The translations under genes and the position numbers were made by a program. From Boswellia sacra (Eukaryota > Streptophyta > Magnoliopsida > Sapindales > Burseraceae), in the NCBI GenBank assembly GCA_013180625.2, contig SNVD02008814.1:124001-188000 (forward strand): DNA of 64,000 nt. Reading direction: 5' to 3'. The notes under the pieces are model-generated. The model was not told where the DNA came from. It ran no database searches and saw only the letters and a list, made by a program, of their open reading frames with translations. Below are positions 12,074 to 22,122 of this stretch, one piece after another (positions within the stretch are counted from its first letter, which is position 1; each line of letters begins with the position of its first letter).

Positions 12074-13442
12074 GTACAAACTTTTGATGCATATAGTGGG
12101 GAAACATTTCAGTTGCATGCTGCCATCATATGGACAATAAATGATTTCCCTGCCTATGGAAATGTGTCTGGCTGGAAAACCAAAGGATACAAGGCATGCC
12201 CAATTTGTAATGAAAACACTTCATCACAATTGTTGAGAAGCAAAATATGCTACATGGGTCATCGTCGATTCTTGCCTCCAAATCATCCATGGAGGAAAAG
12301 TAAACAGTATGATGGAATGCGAGAAGATCAATCTTCTCCAAAATTGTTCTCGGGTGATGAAATTTTACAGCAAGTGAATCATGTTAAAGATATGCAATTC
12401 GGCAAACATCCGAACAATGTTTATAGGAATCGAAAAAGAAAAAGCACTTGTGATGGATCAAATTGGACAAAGAAAAGTATTTTCTTTGAGTTAAAGTATT
12501 GGGCAAAGCTAAAAATTCGACATAATCTAGATGTAATGCATATCGAGAAAAATATATGTGAAAGTATCATTGGCACTTTACTAAATATTGAGGGAAAAAC
12601 AAAGGATACTGATAAAGCTCGATTGGATTTGGCTGATATGAAGATAAGGAAAGAGTTACATTTGCAACTTAATGGTAATAGGTATGTAAAACCTCATGCT
12701 TGCTATACATTCACAATAAATGAAAAAAGAGATTTCTGCAAGTTCTTAAAATCAGTTAAATTTCTAGATGGATATGCAGCAAATATCTCTCGAAATATCA
12801 ATGTTAAAGATGGTAAAATTTCAGGATTGAAGAGTCATGATTACCATGTGTTGTTGCAACAACTCTTGCCAGTAGGAATTCGTCAATACTTACGAAAAGA
12901 TGTTTGTACTGCACTTGTTGAGTTGTCTCATTTCTTTCAACAAATATGTGCAAGGACTTTGTCTAGAAGCAATCTAGATAAACTGGAGAAAGATATTGTG
13001 TTAATACTTTGTAAGTTGGAGAGGATATTTCCACCAGCATTTTTTGATATCATGGTCCATTTAGCTATACATCTTCCGCTTGAAGCCAAATTTGGTGGAC
13101 CTATTGGATATCGATGGATGTATCCAATTGAGCGATTCTTGGGGACATTAAAGAAGTACATTAGAAATAAAGCTAGACCAGAAGGTTCTATTGCAGAGGC
13201 CTATGTTGTAAATGAAGCCTTAACCTTCTGTTCCATGTATCTTAGTGGAATTGAAACTAGATTCAATCGAGTAGAAAGAAATGATGACACAAGACAAGTC
13301 AAACAAGGTTGTAACTTGTCTGTATTTTCTCAAAAGGCTCGAGCATAGGGTTCATGGGAATTCATTCAACTTTCACAAGAAGACCTAAAAAAGGCTCATT
13401 GGTATATCTTAAACAATTGTGAGGAGTTATTACCATATCTTT
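12074..13442 (+). pseudogene. CACTA TNP2-like transposase, central block (broken)
   Basis: Homology resumes with VQTFDAYSGETFQLHA, then WTINDFPAYGNVSGW and the zinc-binding-like KACPICNENTSS, continuing through HNLDVMHIEKNICESIIGTL. It then enters the DUF4218 region (LKSHDYHVLLQQLLPVGIR, FDIMVHLAIHLPLEAKFGGP, YPIERFLGTLKKYIRNKARP). The frame is open from about 12077 to a premature TAG at 13346-13348. The same frame continues after it with coding-like sequence (SWEFIQLSQEDLKKAHWYIL), so the TAG is a nonsense mutation. Compared with the family, the segment between the N-terminal block and VQTFDAYSGE is missing. That segment includes the G-x-N-P-F-G-N-M-S and P-Y-N-L-P-P-W region of the catalytic domain. 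Confidence 0.9.
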
Positions 13443-13550
13443 AAGTACGTGAAATTTTAAATTTTATTTGATATAATAGATTTTTCATTTATTATATATA
13501 CCTTAGTGATAAAAGAGTTTTGACTTTTTTTTTTGTTTTTTAAAACATAG

Positions 13551-14470
13551 CGACCACATGAAGGAGTTGGAGGCACAAAATTATGGAAACATACACCAAA
13601 GTCAAGAACAATTGTTTCCTGAATGGTTTAAAAACCATGTAAGTGGTTAAAACTTCATTTTAAGTTGATAAACACTAAAAGAATCAACCATTTGGCTTTA
13701 AATTTTTTTTCTTTTTTATGTAGATGGCTGCTTTGCATGATCAAGGATTTATTAAAGCCACAGATGAACTTTATGCACTAGCTTGTGGCCCTAATGTTAG
13801 AGTAAATTTGTATAGCAATTGCATTGTAAATGGGGTTCGTTTTCATAGTAAAAATGTATAAAATCAACGAGTCAGTCAAAGTAGTGGAGTAATGGTACTA
13901 GGGGAGCATGATGGTGAACCAGTAGATTTTTTTGGTGTTCTGACTGGTGTATTAGAGTTGGAATATATGCATGGCTTTCGGGTTTTATTGTTCAAATGTG
14001 ATTGGTTTGATACTAATGCAAGAAAAAGGCAAATACAAAAGGATTATCATCTCACGTCTATTAATGTAGATAGATTATGGTATAGGAACGATCCTTTTAT
14101 ACTTGCCATTCAAGCACATCAAGTTTTTTATGTTGATGACTACAAATCTGGATCCAATTGGAAAGTTGTTAGGAAGGTTGAACATAGAAACTTATGGGAT
14201 ATACCAGAAGTGAACAACACAGAAGGGGGAGATATTGATACTATTCATCAAGAAAATGAATGTCCAGAAATTGATTTGGTTGTTCAAGAAGATGATTTGG
14301 ATAGTAGAAAATTCCATCGAAGTAATGTCGATCCTAATTTAGTTGAAGCAAGCATTTCACTTGTTGATGTCCACATATTAGAAGAGAATTGTGAAATTGA
14401 TGAAGAAGATGAAACTTTAAACAACTATTGTAGTGACAATGAAGACTACGTATTTGAAGAAGATGATTAA
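13551..14470 (+). pseudogene. CACTA TNP2-like transposase, C-terminal exons (DUF4216)
   Basis: A short exon (about 13551-13638) reads HMKELEAQNY then EQLFPEWFKNH and ends at a clean donor (CAT|GTAAGT). After an acceptor at 13723 the next exon reads MAALHDQGFIKATDELYALA, then VNGVRFHSKNV followed by a TAA stop at 13859-13861. It then continues in frame with SGVMVLGEHDGEPVDFFGVL, FKCDWFDTNARKRQIQKDYH and an acidic tail to 14470. This is the usual DUF4216 domain and terminus of TNP2. The in-frame TAA makes this a third independent lesion besides the lost start and the central deletion. Confidence 0.88.
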
Positions 14471-14661
14471 TCAAATATTATTGGGTTAGTTTTTCATTTT
14501 TTTAATGATTTTTTTATATAATTCTTGTTGACTAATTTTAAATATAAAGGTTTTATTGTATGGTTATAATATTTAGATTCTAGCTATTTTCTTGTATAAG
14601 CTAGTAGTTCATAAATGTTATAAATAATGATTCTATTTGGTTTTCTTGTTAGATTCTGCAC

Positions 14662-16474
14662 ATGGCCCCTGGTACCAGACGATGTCTTACACAATCCATA
14701 AGAGATACTGAAATGACTCAAGAGTCTGCATCCTCTCCTGAGAATGGTGAAACCTTTGGTTAGGAATTTTTGTTAATAATCTAGTATTAAGCATTTTCCT
14801 TTTGTTGTTGTTCATAAGATATGATGCATTGCAAAAGTTTTGTTATTTTAATAAATTAAACTCAGTGATGTTGATACCTGATAACTTAGATATGGAAATG
14901 CAAACAAATTAAAGATATCTATGGATTAGAATATTGGTATTGACTAATTTTTCATTGATGAAACTTTGAAGACATTTTTTGTGCTACATACCATTTTTTT
15001 TTTTTGACATTATAGTTAAACTTAGGACTTTGATTTATTCACTTGCATTTGTATGGTTAGTTTTGAGAAAGAATGTTCGAGGCAAGACACAAGGTGTGGG
15101 ATGTGAGAAGTTATTACATCAAGCAAAGTCCAAACTACATGTGGACTTGACTATTGAAGATGGAGTACCTACTGGAGTTAATGCAGCTAAGCTGTCCTCT
15201 AAAATAGGCATTGTGGTGAGAACATTTGCACCACAGAAAGTTCCGTCATGGAAAAAAATACTCAAGAAAGATAAATGGCAACTGTATGAACGTGTGGCGG
15301 TAATTTCACCAATAACTTTGGTCTTTTCTTATATTCTCTTATACTTTAATCAATATTAACTAATGGTAATTGATTGATCTTGTTGATACGTTGATTTCAG
15401 AGCAAATTTGATATTGATCTCACACATAAACATGTGATTAAGTGCCTCAACTATGCAATGTCAAAAAGGTTCAACAGTTTCAGAAACACATTGCATAAGA
15501 TATATAAGAAGTATAGTAATGTGCATAAACCAGAAGATGTAAGTGAAGAAAACTGGGAATATCTTTGTAATTTGTTCAGCAGTGATCAATTCAAGGTACG
15601 CAGGCGTGTCTTTCAAACTAATTTTAATTTCTTTTATTGATGCTATTTTATGACATATTTCTTAATTTAACAAATGGTATTAGAAACGATCAAACACTTA
15701 TACTGCGAACCGCAAGAAATTGAGATGCAACGATCGAGGTGGGTCAAAAAACTTCATCCAACACAAGAAAGAGAAGGTATTTGATTTTTATACTTATACT
15801 ATCTTACAGAATAAGATATGATCACATACTACATATTATGATCTTGAATTTTTTTACTAAAAAAAAAAAACAGGCTAAAGAAGTTGGTAGCATTGGGTCT
15901 ATCCAGTTATTTTATGATACTCATTGGACTTCTAGCAAAGGATGGGTCAATGACCAAGCAAAGGAGTTACATGTAAGTTCATAGAAGTTTCAATAATTTT
16001 ATTTGCATTTATGGATATTGTGTTTTGTCTAAACTAAATTTTGAGATGTTGTGTGATATTATTATGTGGGAATTATATATGTCTTAGGCTGTTAAGCTAT
16101 ATATTTGCTACATAGTTGTTGTAAGGTGGTAGAATAATTGAAGTTAGAGGTTGTATTTTGACATGTAACTGCAGGATAAAATGATTGAGTTGGAAGAACA
16201 AAGCATGGTTGAGGGATCTCAACAACGAACTGGCGAGGAAATTTGTGAAGAAGTACTTGGTAGAGCTTCAGGATTCAACAAATATTATGCTTTTTGTCCA
16301 CCTCCTGAACTAAATACTTGTCCTTCTTTGTCCCAAGAAACCAACGAATTAAGAGATCAGATTGCAAAACAAGGTGAAAGAATTAGGGAGCTAGAGGAAC
16401 AACATTTGCAATTCATGGAATTCATAAAGAAGATGCAAATTGGTGGAGGTTCTTCAGTTACTGCAGGGTCGTGA
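14662..16474 (+). CDS. CACTA second gene, Ptta/En/Spm plant transposase family (six exons, 340 aa)
   Basis: Six exons with canonical GT-AG borders join without a stop: 14662-14758, 15061-15299, 15401-15595, 15684-15776, 15874-15972 and 16175-16474. That is 1023 nt including the stop codon. The protein starts MAPGTRRCLTQSI and has a basic central region (SWKKILKKDKWQLYERV, then HVIKCLNYAMSKRFNSFRN). Next come GSIQLFYDTHWTSSKGWVND and a predicted C-terminal coiled coil (RDQIAKQGERIRELEEQHLQ). This order is that of the plant transposase Ptta/En/Spm family, the accessory protein of CACTA elements that binds subterminal repeats and assists TNP2. It lies directly downstream of TNP2 in the same orientation. 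It keeps an intact frame while TNP2 has several lesions, so it could in principle still act on related elements. Confidence 0.85.
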
Positions 16475-16784
16475 TCTGGTATAAGACAATGAATAGTTGT
16501 TTATAATATAATTTTGGAAACTTGGTGAATGACACATTTGGTGCAACTTCGACTTATAAATTTTTTGTTGCATATGCTAGTGCTTTTGGATATTGCTTAT
16601 GAACAAACTGTAATTTTTTGGGTTGATTTGGCATACCTAGCTTTGTAATCGTTTCGTTGAAACAATTTCCAAGTAATATGTTCTTCATTTTAATTTCCCA
16701 TACTGTATTTAGTATACAAATAAATATTCAAGTAGCTAGGTGATACAATAAAATTGAAATTAAAAGCAAATCAACAGATTATGC

Positions 16785-17401
16785 AGCAACTAAAATTATA
16801 GTTGCAAAATGTAACTTTTTCTGTCTATATTTGTTTAGATGTAAAATCAATGTAATTTTCATCTATTACTAATAACTTTTGTAACTATATATTAGTACCA
16901 AAAGAGCACATTATGTAACTAATCCTATTTAGTAGCCAAAACAATCTTGCAACAACTATTTCTTTAGTTATGGATTATTAGTTTTCACACAAAAATAAAC
17001 ACATTATGCAACCAAGCCTCTTTAGTAGCCAAGTATAACTCTTTGAAATCAAAACATTTCTTGGAAAAAGAAAAAATAGAATCACCAACTAAAAGTTGTT
17101 AGTTGGTGAATATTTTTGTTTTCGTCTAAAAAAATTAGTCTCTAATTATTTAATTCTTCCATTTTAAATTGTTTTCAAACATGATTTACAACTAAGTATT
17201 TAAACATTTTCGTCTAACTAGTTAGATGCAAATTGTCACATTCACCAACTATAGTTGTTTTAGTTGCAGAAAGATTCTACGACAAGGCTTTTGCGTCTAT
17301 CGTACGACTAACATTTTTTAGTCGCTAAACATATTTTGCAACTAAATATCATTTTTTTCCAACTATTTGGTTAGTTGCTGAATGCTCTTTTTCTTGTAGT
17401 G
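16785..17401. repeat. CACTA right subterminal repeat region
   Basis: Dense array of TTAGTTGCAAAAT, TAGTAGCCAA, CAACTAAAAGTTG and related motifs in both orientations, ending in the TTTTCTTGTAGTG terminus. Counterpart of 1725-2130. Confidence 0.75.
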
Positions 17402-17404
17402 GTA
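17402..17404. repeat. CACTA target-site duplication, right (GTA)
   Basis: This is the partner of the GTA at 1722-1724. It is followed by TTTCATATCATT, which corresponds to the continuation seen after the shared TTGTACAAAATTATAAGAGT motif in the other tandem units. Confidence 0.9.
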
Positions 17405-18432
17405 TTTCATATCATTCAAAAAAATCAGCAAAATGAGTAATGAGATATCATAGTGTAGTAATTTTTTTTTTTTGGGTGCTACTCTCGTGTGAGGTTTGGA
17501 CTATGTATTATTATTATTATTTTAATTAATTTTAAATTATTATTATTTTTAATAATCTTAAGATTACAATTTTTTTTTCTAAACTTCGTCGTTTTCTTCA
17601 AGTAATAAAAACAACACAAACAATTAAAACACAATGAAAAACAGAAACCGAGAATCCCTGCATTTCATTCATTGATAATGCTGTAGCGATACACTTATTA
17701 TGGACAAACAAAAGCAAGAAAGAAAGACAGATTATGGTCATTCTTCTTCATCACTTGTACTTGTTATTCTCATTGATGAAGGGCTTAAGTTTTTTTTTTC
17801 CTTGCAATCCTCGTCTATTCAGGAGCAACCTTGGCCCTTTGATCTCCTTCTTTTCCTTCCTTGAGTCCCAAAACTCCTTGACTTTTTGCTAGAAGTCCAT
17901 GATATTTGCAACAAAATCAAGTATATCCGCTGCCAAACACTAGTGTTTGATAAGGAAGAGCACCAAAGCTAGCAACCACTGTGGTGGCGGGAATGCCACC
18001 TTCGTGGTTGCATGGCATACCAAGTTTTCCTGGATTTGGGAAGGATGAAGGGCAACAGGGAGTGGAGTTGTAGCTCGAATATAGGGACAGGTGAGGAGCA
18101 ACGATGATGGCAGAGTGAAAGACGGAGTGAAGGAGAAGGGAAGAAGGATCGAAACGTTAATCATCATCGTCATCATCATCATGGGTTTCTGATGATCCCG
18201 ATTCCCATTTCCCCATCTATATCTATTTCTGTTTTTATACAAACTGAGTGAGTGAGAGCTCGCTGCCGGCCTCGCCTCACTTGCCTTGCCTCCCGCAAAT
18301 CTATGGAATTTTTTTTTGTCAATTTTATTACATAAATACGTTTAAAAAATTGTATAACTACTTTACCATTAGCATGTTTTTTTAACTACTGTGCTCCAGT
18401 GATTGATTATTTTATACTGTAATGAATATTGT
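17405..18432. repeat. Tandem unit A (right part); left part is about 1600-1724
   Basis: This is the first of three tandem units and the one split by the CACTA element. Shared landmarks are TTGTACAAAATTATAAGAGT (1704), GAGATATCATAGTGTAGTAAT (about 17440), TTTGGACTATGTATTATTAT (about 17496) and, on the minus strand, a small ORF region. Correcting for the insertion, unit A to unit B has a period of about 1166-1171 bp. The units differ by many substitutions and small gaps, so the duplication is not recent. Confidence 0.85.
17796..18018 (-). pseudogene. Degenerate copy of the small ORF (unit A)
   Basis: On the minus strand the sequence starts MPCNHEGGIPATTVV, aligning with the intact copy at 18977-19189. 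It then loses frame where GCTCTATTCCTT in the intact copy is GCTCTTCCTT here (two bases missing). In the shifted frame similarity resumes (CLAADILDFVANIMDF) but ends at a TAG. It therefore cannot encode the 70-residue product. Confidence 0.6.
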
Positions 18433-19636
18433 TGATGCCAAAAATTAGACTTGCATCGAAAGACATATAGATCGAGATCAAACTTTTTTAAGTTGACAAT
18501 TTTCTAATTTAGATAAGGGTTAAAATCAATCTGGGATAGGATATATAAGTTGTACAAAATTATAAGAGTCTTTGATATCATTAAAAAAAAAATAGCTAGA
18601 TGAGTAAAGAGATATTATAGTGTAGTAATTTTTTTTTTTTTGGTGCTAGTCTCAGGCTAGGTTTGGACTATGCATTATTATTATTGCAATTAGTTTTACT
18701 AAACTTGAGATTACTATTTTTTTTTTCTAAACTTCGTCGTCTTCTTCTCCCTATTCAAGTGAAAAAAAAAAGAAACAACACAAGAAAGTTAAAACATATA
18801 GAAGAGAAACAAAAACAAAGAATCCTTGATTTCATTTCATTGATCAATAGCCTATGGCTATGCAACTTATTACGAACAAATAAAGCAAGTAAAGAAAGAC
18901 AGATGATGATCATTCTTCTTCATCACTTGTACTTTATTCTCATCGATGGAGGGCGTCATTTTTTTCCTTGTAATCCTCATCTCAATTCAAGAGCGACCTT
19001 GGCCTTCTGATTCTCCTTCTGTTCCTTCCTTGAGTCCCGAAACTCATTGACTTTTTGGTCGAAGTCGATGACGTTTACAACAAAATCTAGTATATTCGCT
19101 GCCAAACACCAATGTATGATAAGGAATAGAGCACAAAAGCCAGTGACCACTGGGGTGGTAGGAATGTCACCTTCGTGGTTGCATGGCATACCACGGTTTT
19201 CCTAGATTTGGGAAGGATGAAGGGCAGTGGGGTTGGGGTAAGGGTATGGGGAGAGGGAAAGTGGAGTCGTAGCTCGAGTTTGGGGACAGGGGAGGAACGA
19301 CGATGACGGGGGTGGCGAAGGGTGGAGTGAAGGGCGGAGCAAAGGAGTAGGGGAGAGGGATGAAACGTTAATCAACATCATCATCACATGATGATCTCGA
19401 TTCCTATTTCTCAAATCTATATCTATTTCAGTTTTTATACAAATTGAGTGAGTGAGACCTCGCTGCATGGGCTCACGTCACTTCCCTCACTCCCGCAAAT
19501 CTAGGGAATTCTTTTTTAAAAAAATTTACTACATAATTCTATTTAAAAACCATTGTATAATTACTCTATCATTAGCACGTTTCTTTTATCCATTGTGGTC
19601 TAGCAAACGATTGATCATTTTATAGTCATGCTATAT
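18433..19636. repeat. Tandem unit B
   Basis: The second tandem unit starts near GATGCCAAAAATTAGAC and carries the same landmarks as unit A: TTGTACAAAATTATAAGAGT at 18550, GAGATATTATAGTGTAGTAAT near 18609, then the minus-strand small ORF. It ends near 19636, where a foldback MITE interrupts the transition into unit C. Confidence 0.85.
18977..19189 (-). CDS. Hypothetical 70-aa single-pass membrane protein
   Basis: The minus-strand ORF begins MPCNHEGDIPTTPVV. It has a hydrophobic segment at about residues 12-42 (VTGFCALFLIIHWCLAANIL), then a strongly charged tail (DFDQKVNEFRDSRKEQKENQ) with coiled-coil character. I do not recognise the family. Support for a gene: a diverged copy lies in unit A with the same start and similar residues, the upstream sequence is pyrimidine-rich like a plant leader (minus strand of about 19200-19440), and the downstream region is conserved in both units. 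It could equally be the last exon of a larger gene whose earlier exons were not duplicated, or part of an unrecognised repeat. Confidence 0.4.
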   Translation of the reverse strand: MPCNHEGDIPTTPVVTGFCALFLIIHWCLAANILDFVVNVIDFDQKVNEFRDSRKEQKENQKAKVALELR

Positions 19637-19637
19637 A

Positions 19638-19862
19638 GTGCAGCAGCTGCATCAGCGCAACCAATTTCAAATGTGCAGAAGAATAGTAAATAGCATACAA
19701 AAGTCTGTAAGCGAATAAATAAAAATTAAAAAATCGTAAATAAGAAAATAAAAATTGTATAAAAGTTATAATACAATTTTTATTTATTCGTTTACGATTT
19801 TATACATTATTTATGTTTTTTATACATACTTAAACATGATTGCATCAGTGCAACTGCTGCAC
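19638..19862. mobile_element. Foldback MITE, about 225 bp
   Basis: The ends are GTGCAGCAGCTGCATCAGCG and, inverted, GTGCAGCAGTTGCACTGATG. The interior folds further: GAATAAATAAAAAT and AAAATTGTAT are complemented by ATACAATTTTTATTTATTC across 19710-19790, giving a long AT-rich hairpin. It lies at the junction of tandem units B and C, and the sequence on either side is continuous when it is removed. I could not define a clean target duplication, so the superfamily is open. Confidence 0.65.
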
Positions 19863-19884
19863 AATAGCTAAACCGATTATTTTA

Positions 19885-20190
19885 TATTGTGATGAATTTC
19901 TTGATGCCAAAAATTAGACCAACATCAAATTGATTGAATTTTTTTTTTTAACAATTTTATAGTCAAAACGATTCTGGAGTAGGATATGAGTTGTACAAAA
20001 TTATAAGAGTATTTGATATCATTTAAAAAAAAAAGCAAGATGAGTAAAGAGATATTATAGTGTAGTAATTTCATTTGATGCTACTCTCATGCTAGGTTTG
20101 GACTATGTATTTTTATTATTGTAATTAATTTTAAATTATTATTAGTTTTAATAATCTTAAGATTACTGTTTTATTTTTATAAACTTGTTA
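19885..20190. repeat. Tandem unit C (truncated)
   Basis: The third copy begins GATGCCAAAAATTAGACC and keeps TTGTACAAAATTATAAGAGT (19991), GAGATATTATAGTGTAGTAAT (20049) and the TTAATAATCTTAAGATTACT stretch. It then diverges near 20185, before the small-ORF region. Only the first 300 bases of the unit are present. Confidence 0.8.
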
Positions 20191-22122
20191 TAGATGGGTG
20201 GTTACTCTTTCTTTTTTTGGTCAATTTTTAACTAATATTTGATAGTTTAAATGTCTAAAAAGATATAGTTAATAAAGATTTCATAGAATTAGGATTATTA
20301 AAATCTTTTGATTAGTTGAAAATATATAAAATTACAATTTTATCCCCTCTCAAATGTGAAATGGGTGCTATTGTCATAGGTGAGGGCTGATTAAAACTAC
20401 GTACACTTTTAAATAATGTCCTAATGACCTAACTGAAATAAAATCTAAAATAGTGAAAAAAAATATAACATTAATATATTTTATAATAATAAATTATTTT
20501 TAAAAACTTAATATACAATCTTGCAATTCCATCAACCATCTGTTAGTAGTACAAAACTACACAAACAAAATTGCTTGAGTTGACTTCAAGATGCACATGA
20601 AATATGAATATACTATTAATATATAATTACCCTTCGATTAATGAGTTCACAAATTGTTGGGTTTAGATTACTATTAATGTCCGTACCTTTGGATTTTGTG
20701 AACATCATATCTTCCCCACAACAACTTTGGTGAGCCTTTTATAAAATTAAATTTTGCACCAAATTAATAATAAAACATTAAATTACCACTCTTTTTAACA
20801 CCTTTTATAATGCCAAAAAAAACCTTAAAAATATTTTTTCTTCATTTATTTAGTTTTTACACCAATAAAAAAACTAAATTTATATTTTAATTCGTGTCTA
20901 GTCAATGACTTCGAGTCAAATTGTTGAATTTAATGAAATGGTACAAATCCAGTTACCAAGGCAAATAAGCCTCAATAAATAAAAATTTATTAACGGCTTA
21001 CTTCGATACAAGGAGACAAATAATTATTGTTCTTTGTTTTATTAAAAAAAAAATCTAGAAAGTTATTGTGGAGAAGTAGAGTGGCCATTAACCCACCACA
21101 AATATAATCTACATCGGCGAGCCATAAGCTAATAGCCCGTGACCCCCCTAGTCCTTAAGCCTCGTATGGTCCACCATGCAATTACAAAATCACCTTTTTA
21201 TTTGTTTATTTATTTTTCCACTAACCAACTCAAATCAATCCTCATGTGACTCATGAAACATCATTCAATTAAATGTTTTTCACATAAAGAAGCTCATCAT
21301 TACTAAAAAGCGGAGCGCAACTTATTTATTTTTTAAACTGGGGTAGAATCAAAATCCCAGTTTTCTTCCTAAGAGTTTTTTGTTTTTGTTTTTTCATACA
21401 TATAAAAGAAATAGTCAAATAATCTTTTAAAAAAGTACTTCAGTAAATTGGGAAACGCAACCATTTCTCCAATACGAAATCAAAGTTAGACCAATTTGTT
21501 TCCATATTTTTCTTTTTAAAAATTATGTATCTGTTTTTTGGTTATATTTTTGTTGCAAATAGTTTACATATATAAGTAATGAAATGGATATTAGATAACT
21601 AAACAGTAAGATGTCAAATTATGGAGAAATGCTAGATACTATACCATAAATAATGAGGATACGCTCGTTACTTGGATTTTAACTTAATTAGATAATTAAA
21701 ATAAAATATTCTTTAAATTGATATTATAAAATAAAATGAGGGGTGCAGTGGTGTGCACACACCCAAATATTGTTGGCCAGGTCTCGTTGATCATCGAAGC
21801 AAAGGCAAAGACAGAATAATTTTCTTTTCAACTTTTTTCTCATTTAAAACTCTGGACTCTGCCGTTTTCATTCTCTTTGTCAACAGAATGTCTAAATTCT
21901 CCACCTCCACCTTCTGTAAACGACACCCTTCCCTTCACAAAACGACGCTCCCTCACTACCCCCGTTTCCTCGACTAATCCCATGTTCTTATTCTCCCTCT
22001 CTCTCCTTCCCCCGCCTTCTCCCTTTCCTTCTCCTCCGCAGTCCCTCAGTTGCAGTTGATAAGCCCCCCCGTTGACTTTCTCTCTCCTCGTCAATTATTG
22101 TTGAACAAAGTCAAAGCATACT
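20191..22122. other. Intergenic DNA and PP1 promoter / leader
   Basis: AT-rich sequence without recognisable genes up to about 21.8 kb. From about 21890 to 22070 the plus strand becomes strongly pyrimidine-rich (CTCCCTCTCTCTCCTTCCCC). This is typical of a plant core promoter and 5' leader and fits the PP1 start at 22123. Short open frames in both directions here are by-products of that composition. I could not place a convincing TATA box. Confidence 0.5.

Larger units (their letters stand above)
1725..17401 (+). mobile_element. CACTA (En/Spm) DNA transposon, interrupted by a nested hAT
   Basis: The left end begins CACTACAAGAAAA and the right end is its exact complement TTTTCTTGTAGTG, giving 13-bp terminal inverted repeats. 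The 3-bp target duplication GTA is at 1722-1724 and 17402-17404, the size expected for CACTA elements. Inside are the two standard genes in the same orientation: a TNP2-type transposase (three blocks between 5484 and 14470, broken) and a Ptta/En/Spm-type gene (14662-16474, open). Both ends are rich in short TAGTTGCAA-like subterminal motifs. A 5939-bp hAT element is inserted in TNP2; without it and its duplicated 8 bp the CACTA is about 9.7 kb. The element itself sits inside the first copy of a tandem duplication, so flanking sequence can be joined across it. Confidence 0.95.

Noticed and set aside
18977..19468. Joining the minus-strand frames 19202-19468 and 18977-19189 into one protein
   Set aside because: A TAG separates them, and the upstream frame has leader-like low-complexity sequence (methionine and proline/serine runs) that is not conserved in frame in unit A; better read as 5' leader.
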